From contig CAMSSU010000001.1 in the NCBI GenBank assembly GCA_947063485.1, forward strand, positions 1 through 64,000: a stretch of 64,000 nt of DNA. Reading direction: 5' to 3'. Each line of letters opens with the position of its first letter. The stretch's first letter is position 1. The translations under genes and the position numbers were made by a program. The notes beneath the pieces are model-generated. The model did not search any database. It worked only from the letters and a program-made list of their open reading frames with translations, and was not told the origin of the DNA. Source of the stretch: an uncultured Clostridia bacterium (lineage in GTDB: Bacteria > Bacillota > Clostridia > Christensenellales > Christensenellaceae). This document shows positions 63,066 to 64,000 of the stretch, one piece after another.

Positions 63066-63148
63066 AAAAGGCGGCATTGGCTGCCTTTTCTTTTTTTGCA
63101 AAAATTTCCACAAGGCCGCCCGGCCGCCCTGCCCGGCGGCTTTTTTGC
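63066..63148 (+). terminator. two stacked terminators after purA
   Basis: AAAAGGC / GCCTTTT stem (63066-63089) with a long T tail, then a GCCGCC / GGCGGC stem ending in TTTTTT (about 63115-63148). The gap 63052-63366 (315 bp without a gene) otherwise holds the inverted repeat and probable fumC promoter region. Confidence 0.8.
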
Positions 63149-63182
63149 CGGTGCAAAGAGAGCGCATGCAAATTGCGAATAG

Positions 63183-63211
63183 ATATATCGATAATCATAA
63201 TACCGATATAT
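63183..63211. promoter_or_regulatory. inverted repeat upstream of fumC, candidate operator
   Basis: ATATATCG (63183-63190) and CGATATAT (63204-63211) are perfect inverted arms with a 13-bp spacer. A possible extended -10 (TGG then TAAAAT, 63246-63251) lies 35 bp downstream. Confidence 0.4.
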
Positions 63212-63366
63212 AAATTTGGCAATTTCGCGGCTCGGCGAAGCATGGTAAAATAAAGCGAAAAATGTAATATGCCAGGAAAGCACCGTTTTCAAACGCCCGG
63301 TTCGGGCAAAGATGCGGCGGCTATCAATATATTTTAAAAATCTTGATAGATAAGGTGGGAAAGGTG

Positions 63367-64000
63367 ATGGAATACCGTATTGAACACGACTCGATGGGCG
63401 AGATGAAGGTCCCGGCAGACCGGCTTTGGGCTGCGCAGACTCAGAGAAGCCACGAAAATTTTAAAATTGGCGTGGATATCGAAGTGATGCCCAGAGAAAT
63501 TACGCGGGCATTTGGCATTCTGAAAAAGGCGGCGGCCATGGCCAACGCCGAATTAAAGCCCGAGAAGATGACCAGGCAAAAGATGGAGGCCATCTGCGCC
63601 GCCTGCGACGAAGTGATCTCCGGCCAGTTAAACGGCCATTTTCCGCTGGTCGTCTGGCAGACAGGCTCTGGAACGCAGTCCAACATGAATGCGAACGAAG
63701 TCATCGCGAACCGGGCAAACCAGATTTTGGGCGAAAAAGCCTGCCATCCCAACGACGATATCAACATGAGCCAATCCTCCAACGATACCTTCCCGACGGC
63801 CATGCACATCTCTGCCGTCATGGCCATTGAGGATAAGCTGCTCCCAGCCATTCAGGAGCTGATTTGCACGCTGAAACGCCTGGAAGAGGAGAATGAGGGC
63901 ATCGTCAAATCCGGGCGGACGCACCTTCAGGATGCGACGCCCATCAAATTCAGCCAGGAGATTTCCGGCTGGCGCAGCAGCCTGGAGCGGGACGAGGAGC
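63367..64000 (+). CDS. fumC: class II fumarate hydratase (partial, runs off the window)
   Basis: Interconverts fumarate and malate without an iron-sulfur cluster. The first 211 residues are present and the gene continues past 64000. Family motifs visible: [22 protein letters not shown] near residues 10-31, [18 protein letters not shown] near 99-116, [17 protein letters not shown] near 136-152 and [17 protein letters not shown] near 181-197. ATG at 63367 is chosen over the adjacent GTG because AAGGTGGG is 6 nt upstream. Confidence 0.95.
   Translation, partial: MEYRIEHDSMGEMKVPADRLWAAQTQRSHENFKIGVDIEVMPREITRAFGILKKAAAMANAELKPEKMTRQKMEAICAACDEVISGQLNGHFPLVVWQTGSGTQSNMNANEVIANRANQILGEKACHPNDDINMSQSSNDTFPTAMHISAVMAIEDKLLPAIQELICTLKRLEEENEGIVKSGRTHLQDATPIKFSQEISGWRSSLERDEE

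Overview
The window looks like a chromosomal segment of an anaerobic, spore-forming member of the Bacillota, most likely class Clostridia. The evidence is the sporulation and germination set (ricT, an AbrB-type regulator, spmAB, a yabE-like gene, a GerA-family protein, spoIIR, sleB, ypeB), rubrerythrin, FeoAB iron uptake, sodium-pump decarboxylase subunits, strong AGGAGG-type ribosome binding sites and many intrinsic terminators. Base composition is moderately GC-rich and even. I see no prophage, insertion sequence, integrase, tRNA or CRISPR array. Genus cannot be fixed from the sequence.

Region 1 (1-16.6 kb): a 5S rRNA gene, a surface-type protein and a divergent MerR/acetyltransferase pair with overlapping promoters come first. 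A block follows whose order matches the Bacillus subtilis tmk-holB-ricT-trmN6-rsmI-abrB-metG-tatD-yabE neighbourhood. Extra genes are interpolated: a 2[4Fe-4S] ferredoxin, spmAB, an unknown 128-residue protein and a lipoprotein class B penicillin-binding protein.

Region 2 (16.7-22.8 kb): a patatin-like hydrolase, an XRE regulator, a feoA-feoB-FeoB-associated operon on the minus strand with a strong promoter, a 33-bp palindrome and a DtxR-type dyad, then a GerA/SpoVAF-like protein and rubrerythrin.

Region 3 (22.9-29.8 kb) is the most unusual part. Five intact, co-directional and clearly diverged paralogues of the mannitol-1-phosphate dehydrogenase (MtlD-like) family lie side by side, with a decayed fragment of a sixth. 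No sugar transporter or kinase is nearby. They differ at positions expected to set cofactor choice and catalysis.

Region 4 (29.8-46 kb): a lactonase-like metallo-hydrolase; a yybS-rplI-dnaB-acetyltransferase-RluA operon; an orphan membrane-anchored solute-binding protein; an OadB/OadG sodium-pump pair without alpha or biotin subunits; a zincin-like membrane protein; a two-component system; a cell-wall NlpC/P60 hydrolase with peptidoglycan-binding repeats and an odd heptad-repeat segment; a beta-lactamase-fold hydrolase; a small zinc ribbon; and about 0.8 kb with no convincing gene.

Region 5 (46-64 kb): a DUF2156 protein, the spoIIR-sleB-ypeB spore cluster, a DUF1934 gene, a UPF0173 hydrolase and pyrG, two small minus-strand genes, then rho, rpmE, yqhQ, prmC, prfA, ywlC, ywlE, rpiB and upp as a long co-directional housekeeping run resembling the B. 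subtilis rho-rpmE-prfA-prmC-ywlC-ywlE-upp region. purA and the 5' part of fumC close the window.
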